Shown here: positions 16,673 through 24,351 of the stretch, in pieces
Layout: each line of letters opens with the position of its first letter
How positions within the stretch are numbered: position 1 is the stretch's first letter
Assembly (NCBI RefSeq): GCF_004959765.1
Contig: NZ_SJZD01000005.1
Coordinates: forward strand, 175,543-239,542
Source: Flavobacterium sp. H122
GTDB taxonomy: Bacteria; Bacteroidota; Bacteroidia; Flavobacteriales; Flavobacteriaceae
Reading direction: 5' to 3'
DNA: 64,000 nt
The notes under the pieces: model-generated
The model's database searches: none
What the model saw: the letters and a program-made list of their open reading frames with translations, nothing else
What the model was told of the DNA's origin: nothing
Translations under genes and position numbers: made by a program

Positions 16673-18416
16673 TACGCACCTTTTTAAACGCATTCTTCAA
16701 TATACCAAGCCTTATAAATGGCGCTATTACAGTGTTATTGTATGGGCAGTTTTACTTTCAGTTTTTGCTGCTTTACGCCCTTATTTACTAAAAGACATCA
16801 TCGATGATTATGTAATCCCAAAAAAAGTGAATGGATTTATAATCATGATTAGTTTCATGGCTGTAACGCTCGTTTTAGAGGTTTTAGCTCAATTTTATTT
16901 CGTGTATTGGGCAAATATATTGGGACAGGACATAGTCAGAGACATCCGCATTAAGCTCTTCAAACATATTACAAGTTTCAAGGTAAAATATTTTGACCAT
17001 GAGCCAGTAGGCAAATTAATCACCCGTTCAGTTTCAGATATAGAAGCTATTGCCCGTATTTTCAGTCAGGGCTTGTTCATGATTTTAAGTGACTTACTTA
17101 AAATGCTGGCCATTTTAGTCTTTATGCTGGCCATGAACTGGAAACTGACACTTATTGTTATAGGTGCTATGCCCATATTGATTTATGCTACCCGCGTGTT
17201 TCAGATTAAAATGAAGTCGGCATTTGAAGAAGTGCGTACCCAGGTGGCTAACATGAATACTTTTGTACAGGAACGTGTTACCGGAATGAAAATCGTCCAG
17301 CTTTTTACCCGTGAAGAAACCGAATATCAAAAGTTTAAAGAAATAAACCATCTGCATCGTAAAGCCTGGGTGAAAAACGTTTGGTACAACTCTATTTTCT
17401 TCCCTATTGCTGATATTGTAACATATCTGACTTTGAGTTTAATCATTTGGTACGGTTCTATTCTGCTGTTAAATCACGATCCGTTTACAAATATTGGCCA
17501 TTTGTTTGCCTATACTATGTACATTTCAATATTTTTTACGCCGCTACGCCAAATTGCTGATAAATTCAATGAGATGCAGATGGGGATGATTGCCGCAAAC
17601 CGTGTTTTTGAAGTTCTTGATAAAAATACTGATGCAGAAGACAGCGGCTCTAAAACAGCTGCTAAGTTTGACGGAAAAATTGACTTCAAAAACGTAACTT
17701 TTGGTTATAAACCTGATGAGGATGTTCTTAAAAACATCAATTTGAATGTCAATTCAGGGGAAACCATAGCAATTGTGGGAGCAACCGGAGCCGGAAAATC
17801 AACAATCATCAATTTATTAAACCGTTTTTACGACATAAAATCGGGGACAATTTCTATAGATGATAAAAACATAAAAGATTTCACCTTAGACAGCTTACGC
17901 AGGCAAATTGCGGTGGTGCTGCAGGACGTATTTCTATTTGCAGACACCGTTCACAACAATATAACACTCAACAATCCTTCAATAACCCGTGAAGAAGTAA
18001 TTGAAGCTGCAAAAGCAATTGGTGCCCATAATTTCATTATGAGCTTACCGGGAAATTATGATTATGATGTCAAAGAACGCGGCGCAATGCTGTCTTCAGG
18101 CCAACGTCAGTTAATTGCTTTTTTGCGTGCCTATGTGAGCAATCCGAGTATCCTGATATTGGATGAGGCAACTTCTTCAATAGATGCCTACTTGGAAGAG
18201 TTAATTCAAAAAGCAACTGATACTTTAACAAAAGGCAGAACTTCTATTGTAATCGCACACCGTCTGGCAACTGTTGTCAATGCAGATAAAATTATAGTTT
18301 TAGACAAAGGAACTGTAGTAGAAGAAGGCACCCATCAGCAGTTACTACAAAATGAAAACGGTTATTACCGCAAATTGTACGAAGCTCAGTTTGTAAATCA
18401 TGCGGAAGAAATTTAA
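16659..18416 (+). CDS. ABC transporter, fused permease and ATPase (MsbA/exporter type)
   Basis: The N-terminal 310 residues are a six-helix exporter domain; the C-terminal part is an ATPase with Walker A 'GATGAGKST' near residue 374, Q-loop 'VVLQDVFLF', signature 'LSSGQRQL' and Walker B 'ILILDEATSSID', then 'IVIAHRLATV'. At 585 residues it is one half of a homodimer or heterodimer that exports lipids or drugs. No partner half is adjacent, so a homodimer is likely. It overlaps truA by 14 bases, and an acyl-CoA thioesterase gene follows after 29 bases. Confidence 0.9.
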   Translation: MKAFDTHLFKRILQYTKPYKWRYYSVIVWAVLLSVFAALRPYLLKDIIDDYVIPKKVNGFIIMISFMAVTLVLEVLAQFYFVYWANILGQDIVRDIRIKLFKHITSFKVKYFDHEPVGKLITRSVSDIEAIARIFSQGLFMILSDLLKMLAILVFMLAMNWKLTLIVIGAMPILIYATRVFQIKMKSAFEEVRTQVANMNTFVQERVTGMKIVQLFTREETEYQKFKEINHLHRKAWVKNVWYNSIFFPIADIVTYLTLSLIIWYGSILLLNHDPFTNIGHLFAYTMYISIFFTPLRQIADKFNEMQMGMIAANRVFEVLDKNTDAEDSGSKTAAKFDGKIDFKNVTFGYKPDEDVLKNINLNVNSGETIAIVGATGAGKSTIINLLNRFYDIKSGTISIDDKNIKDFTLDSLRRQIAVVLQDVFLFADTVHNNITLNNPSITREEVIEAAKAIGAHNFIMSLPGNYDYDVKERGAMLSSGQRQLIAFLRAYVSNPSILILDEATSSIDAYLEELIQKATDTLTKGRTSIVIAHRLATVVNADKIIVLDKGTVVEEGTHQQLLQNENGYYRKLYEAQFVNHAEEI

Positions 18417-18445
18417 AAATCATTATAAACAACTAATACTAAACA

Positions 18446-18847
18446 ATGGAAAAATTTTCAATCGAATTATCTGTAAGAGATTATGAATTAGATGTACAAG
18501 GCATCGTAAACAATTCGGTTTATCAAAATTATTTAGAACATGCGCGTCATGAGTTTTTACACCACCACGGAATTGATTTTGTTGATTTTGCACAAAACAA
18601 CATAATGCTGGTAGTAAAAAGCATCGAAATGAATTTCAAGAATTCATTGGTTAGCCGTGATAAATTTAAAATTGAAGTTTCAGCTGAGAAAGAAGGAAAT
18701 CTAAAAGTAGTTTTCAATCAGGATATTATCAGACTGGAAGACAATAAACCTATTTTGTCAGCAAAAGTAACCGGAGTTGCCATTAAAAACGGTAGACCTG
18801 TGGCACCGGATACTATTCCGCAGATAGAAAGCCTGATAATGAACTAA
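18446..18847 (+). CDS. Acyl-CoA thioesterase, hot-dog fold (4-hydroxybenzoyl-CoA thioesterase type)
   Basis: The 133-residue protein begins with 'LSVRDYELDVQGIVNNSVYQNYLEHARHEFLHHHGID', the YbgC/4HBT pattern with the catalytic Asp and the N-x-x-Y-x-x-Y-x-E helix, then a five-stranded sheet ('LVVKSIEMNFKNSLVSRDKFKIEV', 'VFNQDIIRLEDNKPILSAKVTGVAI'). It should hydrolyse acyl-CoA thioesters in the cytosol, substrate unknown. It shares direction with the ABC exporter and ends at a hairpin shared with folP. Confidence 0.85.
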   Translation: MEKFSIELSVRDYELDVQGIVNNSVYQNYLEHARHEFLHHHGIDFVDFAQNNIMLVVKSIEMNFKNSLVSRDKFKIEVSAEKEGNLKVVFNQDIIRLEDNKPILSAKVTGVAIKNGRPVAPDTIPQIESLIMN

Positions 18848-18854
18848 AATACAC

Positions 18855-18877
18855 AAAGGAACCTTAAAGGTTCCTTT
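18855..18877. terminator. Bidirectional terminator between thioesterase and folP
   Basis: AAAGGAACCT pairs with AGGTTCCTTT with a 3-base loop and T/A runs outside. Confidence 0.85.
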
Positions 18878-18879
18878 TC

Positions 18880-19701
18880 TTATAATTCAGAATACAGTTT
18901 TACACATTCCACAGCTTCTTTCACATCGTGAACCCGCAAAATTTTTGCTCCTTTTGTTAAAGCAATAGTATTCAAAAAAGTAGTTCCGTTTAAAGCTTCC
19001 TGCGGTGTAACCCCTAAAGTTTTACAAACCATAGATTTTCTTGAAACACCAACAAGAATTGGAAGTTCAGCAATTTGAAGCAATTCCATTTTTGAAAGCA
19101 GTTCGAAATTTTGTTCAAGTGTTTTGGCAAAACCAAAACCAGGATCCAAAATCAAATCATTAACTCCTAAACTTCTGGCTTTTTCTATTTTTTGGGAAAA
19201 ATAAAACAAAACTTCTTTGGTTAAATCTTCATAATCCGTAAGCGTATTCATGGTATTGGGCGTACCTCGCATGTGCATCATTATATACGGAACCTTATGT
19301 TTAGCCACAACTTCAAACATTTGATCGTCCAGTCCTCCTGCCGCTACATCATTAATCATTGTAGCGCCAAGTTTCAGACACTCATCTGCCACTTTGCTGT
19401 GAAACGTATCAATAGAAATCAATGTTTCTGGAAATTTATTTAAAATCAGTTCCATAGCAGGTGCCAGTCGTTCCAATTCTTCTTCGGCGGTTAAAAAAGT
19501 TGAATCAGGGCGTGTTGATTGTCCACCTAAATCAATAAATGCGGCGCCATCAGCCAGCATTTTTTCTACCTGACTTAAAATCAAGGCATCAGAAGACAGT
19601 TTTCCACCATCATAAAAAGAATCCGAAGTAATATTTACAATCCCCATCACTTTAGGAACCGACAAGTCTATGAGTTGATCTTTGCAATTTATTGTTGCCA
19701 T
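18880..19701 (-). CDS. folP: Dihydropteroate synthase
   Basis: The enzyme condenses para-aminobenzoate with dihydropterin diphosphate in folate synthesis. The family signatures are visible: 'VMGIVNITSDSFYDGG' (DHPP-binding loop), 'FIDLGGQSTRPDS', 'SIDTF', 'MINDVAAGG', 'YIMMHMRGTPNTM', 'LILDPGFGFAKT' and 'VGVSRKS' with the conserved Lys. An ATG at 19701 gives 'MATINCKDQL'; the slightly longer TTG form at 19707 is less likely. It is divergent from the DUF1599 gene. Confidence 0.94.
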   Translation of the reverse strand: MATINCKDQLIDLSVPKVMGIVNITSDSFYDGGKLSSDALILSQVEKMLADGAAFIDLGGQSTRPDSTFLTAEEELERLAPAMELILNKFPETLISIDTFHSKVADECLKLGATMINDVAAGGLDDQMFEVVAKHKVPYIMMHMRGTPNTMNTLTDYEDLTKEVLFYFSQKIEKARSLGVNDLILDPGFGFAKTLEQNFELLSKMELLQIAELPILVGVSRKSMVCKTLGVTPQEALNGTTFLNTIALTKGAKILRVHDVKEAVECVKLYSEL

Positions 19702-19774
19702 TAGCAATTTATTAACAGCTTATTATTGAATTTTCGCTATTTTTGAGCAATTTTGATACAAATATACTATAGTA

Positions 19775-20317
19775 ATGAGTAATACCTCTCAACAATACGA
19801 TGCAATAATTGCTATATGCCGCGATTTATACAGTAAAAAAATGAAAGATTACGGGAGCGCCTGGCGTATTTTACGTCTGCCTTCATTGACCGACCAGATT
19901 TTTATAAAGGCCCAACGCATCCGTTCGTTACAGGAAAATGAAGTAAGAAAAGTAGATGAAGGTGAAGCTTCCGAATTCATTGGTATAATCAATTATTCAA
20001 TAATGGCTTTGATTCAATTGGATAAAGGTGTGGCTGATCAACCCGATTTAGATGTAGAAGAAGCCGTAAAGCTGTATGACGAAAAAGTGCAGCTTACCAA
20101 AGATTTAATGGAAGCTAAAAATCACGATTATGGTGAAGCATGGCGTGATATGAGAGTTAGCTCATTAACAGATTTGATTTTACAAAAAATTCTTCGAGTA
20201 AAACAAATCGAAGACAATAAAGGAAAAACATTAGTTTCAGAAGGTATTGATGCTAATTATCAGGATATGATTAATTATTCTGTGTTTGCTTTAATACTAT
20301 TAGGAAATAACAAATAG
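19775..20317 (+). CDS. DUF1599 domain protein (two tandem copies)
   Basis: About 180 residues contain an internal duplication: the first half reads 'CRDLYSKKMKDYGSAWRILRLPSLTDQIFIKAQRI' and the second 'TKDLMEAKNHDYGEAWRDMRVSSLTDLILQKILRV', each with the conserved K-x-x-D-Y-G-x-A-W-R and S-L-T-D core of DUF1599. The family fold and function are unknown, though the residues suggest a metal-dependent or nucleotide-binding alpha-helical protein. It leads a run of same-direction genes: the BT_3928-type gene starts after 24 bases, and then the small membrane protein, TlpA-like and tpiA. Confidence 0.85.
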   Translation: MSNTSQQYDAIIAICRDLYSKKMKDYGSAWRILRLPSLTDQIFIKAQRIRSLQENEVRKVDEGEASEFIGIINYSIMALIQLDKGVADQPDLDVEEAVKLYDEKVQLTKDLMEAKNHDYGEAWRDMRVSSLTDLILQKILRVKQIEDNKGKTLVSEGIDANYQDMINYSVFALILLGNNK

Positions 20318-20341
20318 AATTCGCCTTGTATTTATTTAATT

Positions 20342-21436
20342 ATGAAAAAAAATATAACCATCCTTTTTAGAGTAATTATTGCTTTGCTTTTCATTGTATC
20401 AGCAGTGGCAAAAATGTATCCTTCGCCTTATTTTGCAATTTCCACCTTTGAAGTAAAACAATTATATCCATTAGGTTTTTCTGAAAGTATCGCTCCCTGG
20501 TTTTCAAGGATATTAATCGGAATCGAATTAGCCCTTGGATTTTTACTACTTCAGAATAATTACCTAAAGAAGATAATTATCCCTGCGACAATTGCACTAT
20601 TAGCTGTTTTTGTGATTCATTTATCGTATGAAAGTTTCATCAACGGCGGCAATTCAGGAAACTGTGGCTGTTTTGGTGAATTAATACCTATGACACCTAT
20701 TGAGGCTATTTTCAAGAATTTAATTGCCATGATTCTTCTTGGGTTATTATTATTCATGATTCCTAAAGACTCAAATCAAACACATAAATTCTGGCCTTTA
20801 GCAGTGGTAACCCTATTGACTATCATTACTATTTTTGTAATTGCTCCAATAAAGTCAAATGAAGAATTAGCTTTACCTACAGAACTTCCTACAGATAGTT
20901 CGTCCGTTTCAATTGTAGATTCAGTAGTTGTAACTAAAGATACGATAATCCCAACAGGAATTAAGAAAGATTCTGTCGCAAAAACAGAACCTAAAAAAGT
21001 AGAAGAAAAAGCTGCAAATGAACCGCCTAAAAAGAAATCAGGTTATGCCCAATTCTTTTCTAAAATAGATAACGGACGTAAAACGCTTTGTTTCTTTGTT
21101 CCTGGGTGCGACCATTGCCGTTTAGTTGCCAAAGAACTTACTGAACTAAAGAAAACAAATAAAAATGCTCCTGAAGTCTTTGTTCTTTTCATGAATGAGG
21201 AAGCAGACAAAATCCCTGATTTCTTTAAAGAAGCCGGCGCAGAATATCCTTATAAGATTGTGGAAATCATCCCGTTCTGGAAATTATTAGGAACAGGAAA
21301 AGACACCCCTGGCGTAAAATATTTATGGAATGGTAATGAGTACAAATACTATTTTGGAATTACAGAAAATCAGTTCAATCCAAAAGATTATGAACAGTTA
21401 ATAAATAAAACGTATCAAGAATTAAATAAAAAATAA
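20342..21436 (+). CDS. BT_3928-type DoxX/MauE membrane protein with thioredoxin-like C-terminus
   Basis: The first 150 residues hold four membrane helices of DoxX/MauE type ('VIIALLFIVSAVAKMYP', 'FSRILIGIELALGFLLL', and a short Cys-rich loop 'GNSGNCGCFGELIPMTP' reminiscent of MauE/VKOR-like redox loops). After a Ser/Thr/Lys-rich linker comes a thioredoxin-like segment with the C-x-x-C motif 'GCDHCRLVAKEL'. Together with the TlpA-like lipoprotein downstream it suggests periplasmic thiol redox work, but the partner protein is unknown. The arrangement DUF1599-BT_3928-tpiA is a familiar Bacteroidota neighbourhood. Confidence 0.8.
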   Translation: MKKNITILFRVIIALLFIVSAVAKMYPSPYFAISTFEVKQLYPLGFSESIAPWFSRILIGIELALGFLLLQNNYLKKIIIPATIALLAVFVIHLSYESFINGGNSGNCGCFGELIPMTPIEAIFKNLIAMILLGLLLFMIPKDSNQTHKFWPLAVVTLLTIITIFVIAPIKSNEELALPTELPTDSSSVSIVDSVVVTKDTIIPTGIKKDSVAKTEPKKVEEKAANEPPKKKSGYAQFFSKIDNGRKTLCFFVPGCDHCRLVAKELTELKKTNKNAPEVFVLFMNEEADKIPDFFKEAGAEYPYKIVEIIPFWKLLGTGKDTPGVKYLWNGNEYKYYFGITENQFNPKDYEQLINKTYQELNKK

Positions 21437-21438
21437 TC

Positions 21439-21621
21439 ATGTTCAAAATAGGAAATTCTAAAATTCATTTATATCTATCAATTGCATTTATCGTTTTAGG
21501 TTTTATTTTAATCCCTTTAACTGAAAATTCAAATACAACCAAAATAATTTGGGGAACATTGGCTTTTTTACATTGTATAAAACTTTATAAATATTTTACA
21601 CAACAAAAAACAGATAAATAA
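21439..21621 (+). CDS. Small membrane protein, hypothetical
   Basis: 60 residues starting 2 bases after the stop of the BT_3928-type gene, so very likely co-translated. Two hydrophobic segments ('HLYLSIAFIVLGFILIPLT' and 'IIWGTLAFLHCIKLYKYF') with a Lys/Gln-rich end. No family recognised. Confidence 0.6.
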   Translation: MFKIGNSKIHLYLSIAFIVLGFILIPLTENSNTTKIIWGTLAFLHCIKLYKYFTQQKTDK

Positions 21622-21662
21622 AATATTTGAATAAGAAATAACAGTAACGAAATTATAAAATC

Positions 21663-22160
21663 ATGAAAAAAATAATAATACTTGCATTAGCAGTAATTTT
21701 AAACCTTTCTTGTTCTAATACAAGAGAAAAATTATCAGATAAAGCCTTAAATTTTGAATTAACAAATGCAGCAGGCAAAAAAGTAGCTTTAAAGGAAATC
21801 ATCAAAAACCATAAAGGAAAAGCTGTGGTTTTAGAATTTTGGGCTTCTTGGTGTGGTGATTGTGTAAAGAATATGCCAAATGTAAAGAAATTACAAACTG
21901 AAAATCCAACTACCGATTTTGTTTTCATCTCATTTGACAAAACACCTGAAGCATGGAAAGCTGGTATTGAGAAACATGAATTAGTGGGCGAACAGTACTA
22001 TGTGGGTGAAACCATGAAAGGTGATTTTGGTAAAGCTGTTGGTATAGACTGGATTCCTCGTTATATGGTATTGAACCAAAAAGGGAAAGTTGAGCTTTAT
22101 AGAGCTATTGAAACAGATAATGAAAAAGTAGAAGCATTACTAAAAGGATTAGCGAACTAA
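21663..22160 (+). CDS. TlpA/ResA-like thiol-disulfide lipoprotein
   Basis: A lipoprotein signal (LILNLSC-like, 'VILNLSC') precedes a thioredoxin fold with the redox-active motif 'WASWCGDCVKNMP' (C-x-x-C), the cis-Pro loop 'WIPRYMVLNQKGK', and the family's 'VVLEFW' strand. TlpA/ResA-type proteins reduce periplasmic disulfides, for example in apocytochromes. Its position after the BT_3928-type redox membrane protein supports a joint function. CcsBA elsewhere in the window would be a natural user, which is inference. Confidence 0.85.
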   Translation: MKKIIILALAVILNLSCSNTREKLSDKALNFELTNAAGKKVALKEIIKNHKGKAVVLEFWASWCGDCVKNMPNVKKLQTENPTTDFVFISFDKTPEAWKAGIEKHELVGEQYYVGETMKGDFGKAVGIDWIPRYMVLNQKGKVELYRAIETDNEKVEALLKGLAN

Positions 22161-22205
22161 TTTAAGTGGTTGAATAAAGTTTGAAAGACATAAAAAAATA
22201 AAGAA

Positions 22206-22955
22206 ATGAGACAAAAGATAGTAGCCGGAAACTGGAAGATGAACAAAAATGCGTTACAAACTCAAGAATTGATTGCCGAATTATTACAAAAAGTTCCGCA
22301 AACAACTGCAAAAATAATCATTGCACCTACGTTTGTAAATCTGGCACAAGCTGTTAATCAAACAAAAGGAACAGCAATTGAAGTTGTTGCACAAAATATG
22401 CATCAGGCAGAAGGCGGTGCTTTTACAGGCGAAATCTCGGCAGATATGCTGACAAGCATTGGTATTAAAACTGTTATTTTAGGACATTCAGAACGTCGTG
22501 CTTATTTCCACGAAACAGATTCTTTATTAGCCAATAAAGTTGATACTGCTTTAAAACATGAGATGAAAATCATTTTTTGTTTTGGTGAAGAACTGAAAGA
22601 CCGTCATGATAAACAACATTTTAATGTGGTAGAATACCAATTAAAAGATACTTTGTTCCATTTAGATAAAAAAGACTGGCAAAACATAGTTTTAGCTTAT
22701 GAACCAGTTTGGGCTATTGGTACCGGCGAAACTGCTTCACCGGAACAGGCTCAGGAAATGCATAAATTCATCAGAGAAACAATTTTAGAGCGTTATGGCA
22801 GTGAAGTTGCTGAAAATGTATCAATTCTTTATGGAGGTAGTGTAAAACCAGATAATGCAAAAGAAATTTTCTCTCAACCTGATGTTGACGGTGGATTGAT
22901 AGGCGGTGCAGCATTAAAAGCAGATGATTTTATTGGAATTATAAATGGGATTTAA
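22206..22955 (+). CDS. tpiA: Triose-phosphate isomerase
   Basis: Glycolysis/gluconeogenesis enzyme interconverting dihydroxyacetone phosphate and glyceraldehyde-3-phosphate in the cytosol. Hallmarks: 'VAGNWKMNK' (catalytic Lys), 'VILGHSERRAYF' (catalytic His), 'VLAYEPVWAIGTG' (catalytic Glu), flexible loop 6 'GTGETASPEQAQ', and phosphate-binding 'ILYGGSVKPDN' and 'DGGLIGGAAL'. Length 249 is typical. Last gene of the DUF1599-BT_3928 run, ended by a strong hairpin. Confidence 0.97.
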   Translation: MRQKIVAGNWKMNKNALQTQELIAELLQKVPQTTAKIIIAPTFVNLAQAVNQTKGTAIEVVAQNMHQAEGGAFTGEISADMLTSIGIKTVILGHSERRAYFHETDSLLANKVDTALKHEMKIIFCFGEELKDRHDKQHFNVVEYQLKDTLFHLDKKDWQNIVLAYEPVWAIGTGETASPEQAQEMHKFIRETILERYGSEVAENVSILYGGSVKPDNAKEIFSQPDVDGGLIGGAALKADDFIGIINGI

Positions 22956-22983
22956 AAATTTCTATTTTAAAATTAATTAACTC

Positions 22984-23027
22984 AAAAAACCTTAAATTCA
23001 TTTACTTAAATAGATTTAAGGTTTTTT
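22984..23027 (+). terminator. Terminator after tpiA
   Basis: AAAAAACCTTAAAT pairs with ATTTAAGGTTTTTT across a 16-base loop, with further T after it. Confidence 0.8.
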
Positions 23028-23143
23028 TAAAACATTAATATCAATTACATCTTAAAACTACAGGAATAAAGGATTTAATCTCTATTCAGCAAAACAAAAT
23101 CTAACTAATTATCAATAAGTTAATTCAAGTCTCTAAACTAAAA

Positions 23144-23689
23144 ATGAAATACTTCTCAGCTCTTCTTATATCATTACTACTATTTTCCTGCAATGAAAAT
23201 AAAAAATCAGCAACCAATACTGATTTACCCTTTTTTCACTTTGACAAAGTAGAATACTACCGCCCTACTATTACAAAAGAAGAGCTTCATACAATAATAA
23301 CAAAGTCAAATAAAACAAGAGAAGAACAGGCATTATTACAAATCGTAACAGGTAATGTACCCGTATCCATAAAAGACACAATGTTTATAAAAAACATGGA
23401 AATTCTTAATTTTAAAAAAGATACTATTGACACCAAAATGCATTTAAAAATATCACATTTGTTTTCCTTCAGAGAAACTTCAGAACCTAAAAAAAACAAT
23501 TGCAGTTCAGAATATAGAGATGTTTTGATTTTCAGAAAAAACAACCATATAATTGGTATGGCAAAAGTTGATTTTAATTGCATGAAACACCAAATGATAG
23601 GTGAACGTTATAACGATTCGCAATTTGGTCAATCAGGCGAATATAAAGAATTGGAGAAGATATTGAAGCAATACAATCAGCAAAACTAA
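23144..23689 (+). CDS. Hypothetical lipoprotein
   Basis: Lipobox at residues 13-16 (LLFSC), then a Lys/Asn/Asp linker. The mature part (about 165 residues) contains 'FHFDKVEYYRPTITKEEL', a strand-helix start, and two Cys ('KNNCSSEY' and 'VDFNCMKH') that could form a disulfide. No family recognised. Isolated between tpiA and the DUF4256 gene, same direction. Confidence 0.6.
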   Translation: MKYFSALLISLLLFSCNENKKSATNTDLPFFHFDKVEYYRPTITKEELHTIITKSNKTREEQALLQIVTGNVPVSIKDTMFIKNMEILNFKKDTIDTKMHLKISHLFSFRETSEPKKNNCSSEYRDVLIFRKNNHIIGMAKVDFNCMKHQMIGERYNDSQFGQSGEYKELEKILKQYNQQN

Positions 23690-23781
23690 CGTTTTTTTAT
23701 AAGAATATCTTCTCTTAAATCAATTCAACTTCTATCTGTAAATAAATTACTACTTTAGTATAAATCAAATAAAAGCAAATC

Positions 23782-24339
23782 ATGGCTAACGATTTATCCG
23801 TAGAAGAAAAAGAAGCACTTATAATACTACTAAAAAACCGCTTTACAAAAAACCACTCTCGTCATAATGACTTACAATGGGATGCCATACAAGCAAAACT
23901 TGAAGCAAACCCTAAAAAGCTATGGTCACTCAATGAAATGGAAAAGACTGGTGGTGAACCTGATGTTATAGGACGAGATCAAACAACTGGTGAATATCTT
24001 TTTTGCGATTGTAGTATTGAATCCCCTAAAGGACGTAGAAGTTATTGCTACGATCGCGAAGCCTTAGATTCCAGAAAAGAACACAAACCCGAAAATTCGG
24101 CACTAGATTCTGCACAAGCCATGGGAATTGAATTACTTGATGAAACACAATATAGAGAATTGCAAAAACTGGGTATTTTTGATGCTAAAACCTCCTGCTG
24201 GATAAAAACTCCTGAAGCCATCAGAAAGCTGGGAGGGGCTTTATTTGCTGATTTTCGTTATGATACTGTTTTTATTTATCACAACGGCGCTTCATCCTAT
24301 TATGCGGCCAGAGGTTTTAGAGGAGTACTCAGGGTTTAA
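23782..24339 (+). CDS. DUF4256 domain-containing protein
   Basis: The 185 residues cover DUF4256 end to end: 'LLKNRFTKNHSRHNDLQWDAIQAKLEANPKKLWSLNEMEKTGGEPDVIG', 'CDCSIESPKGRRSYCYDREALDSRKEHKPENSA' and the C-terminal 'YHNGASSYYAARGFRGVLRV'. The Cys/His distribution (CDCS, YCYD) suggests metal or redox possibilities, but the family has no known activity. No signal peptide, so cytosolic. It is convergent with the TonB receptor gene; no clear terminator is seen in the 12-base gap. Confidence 0.85.
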   Translation: MANDLSVEEKEALIILLKNRFTKNHSRHNDLQWDAIQAKLEANPKKLWSLNEMEKTGGEPDVIGRDQTTGEYLFCDCSIESPKGRRSYCYDREALDSRKEHKPENSALDSAQAMGIELLDETQYRELQKLGIFDAKTSCWIKTPEAIRKLGGALFADFRYDTVFIYHNGASSYYAARGFRGVLRV

Positions 24340-24351
24340 ATTTGCACTATA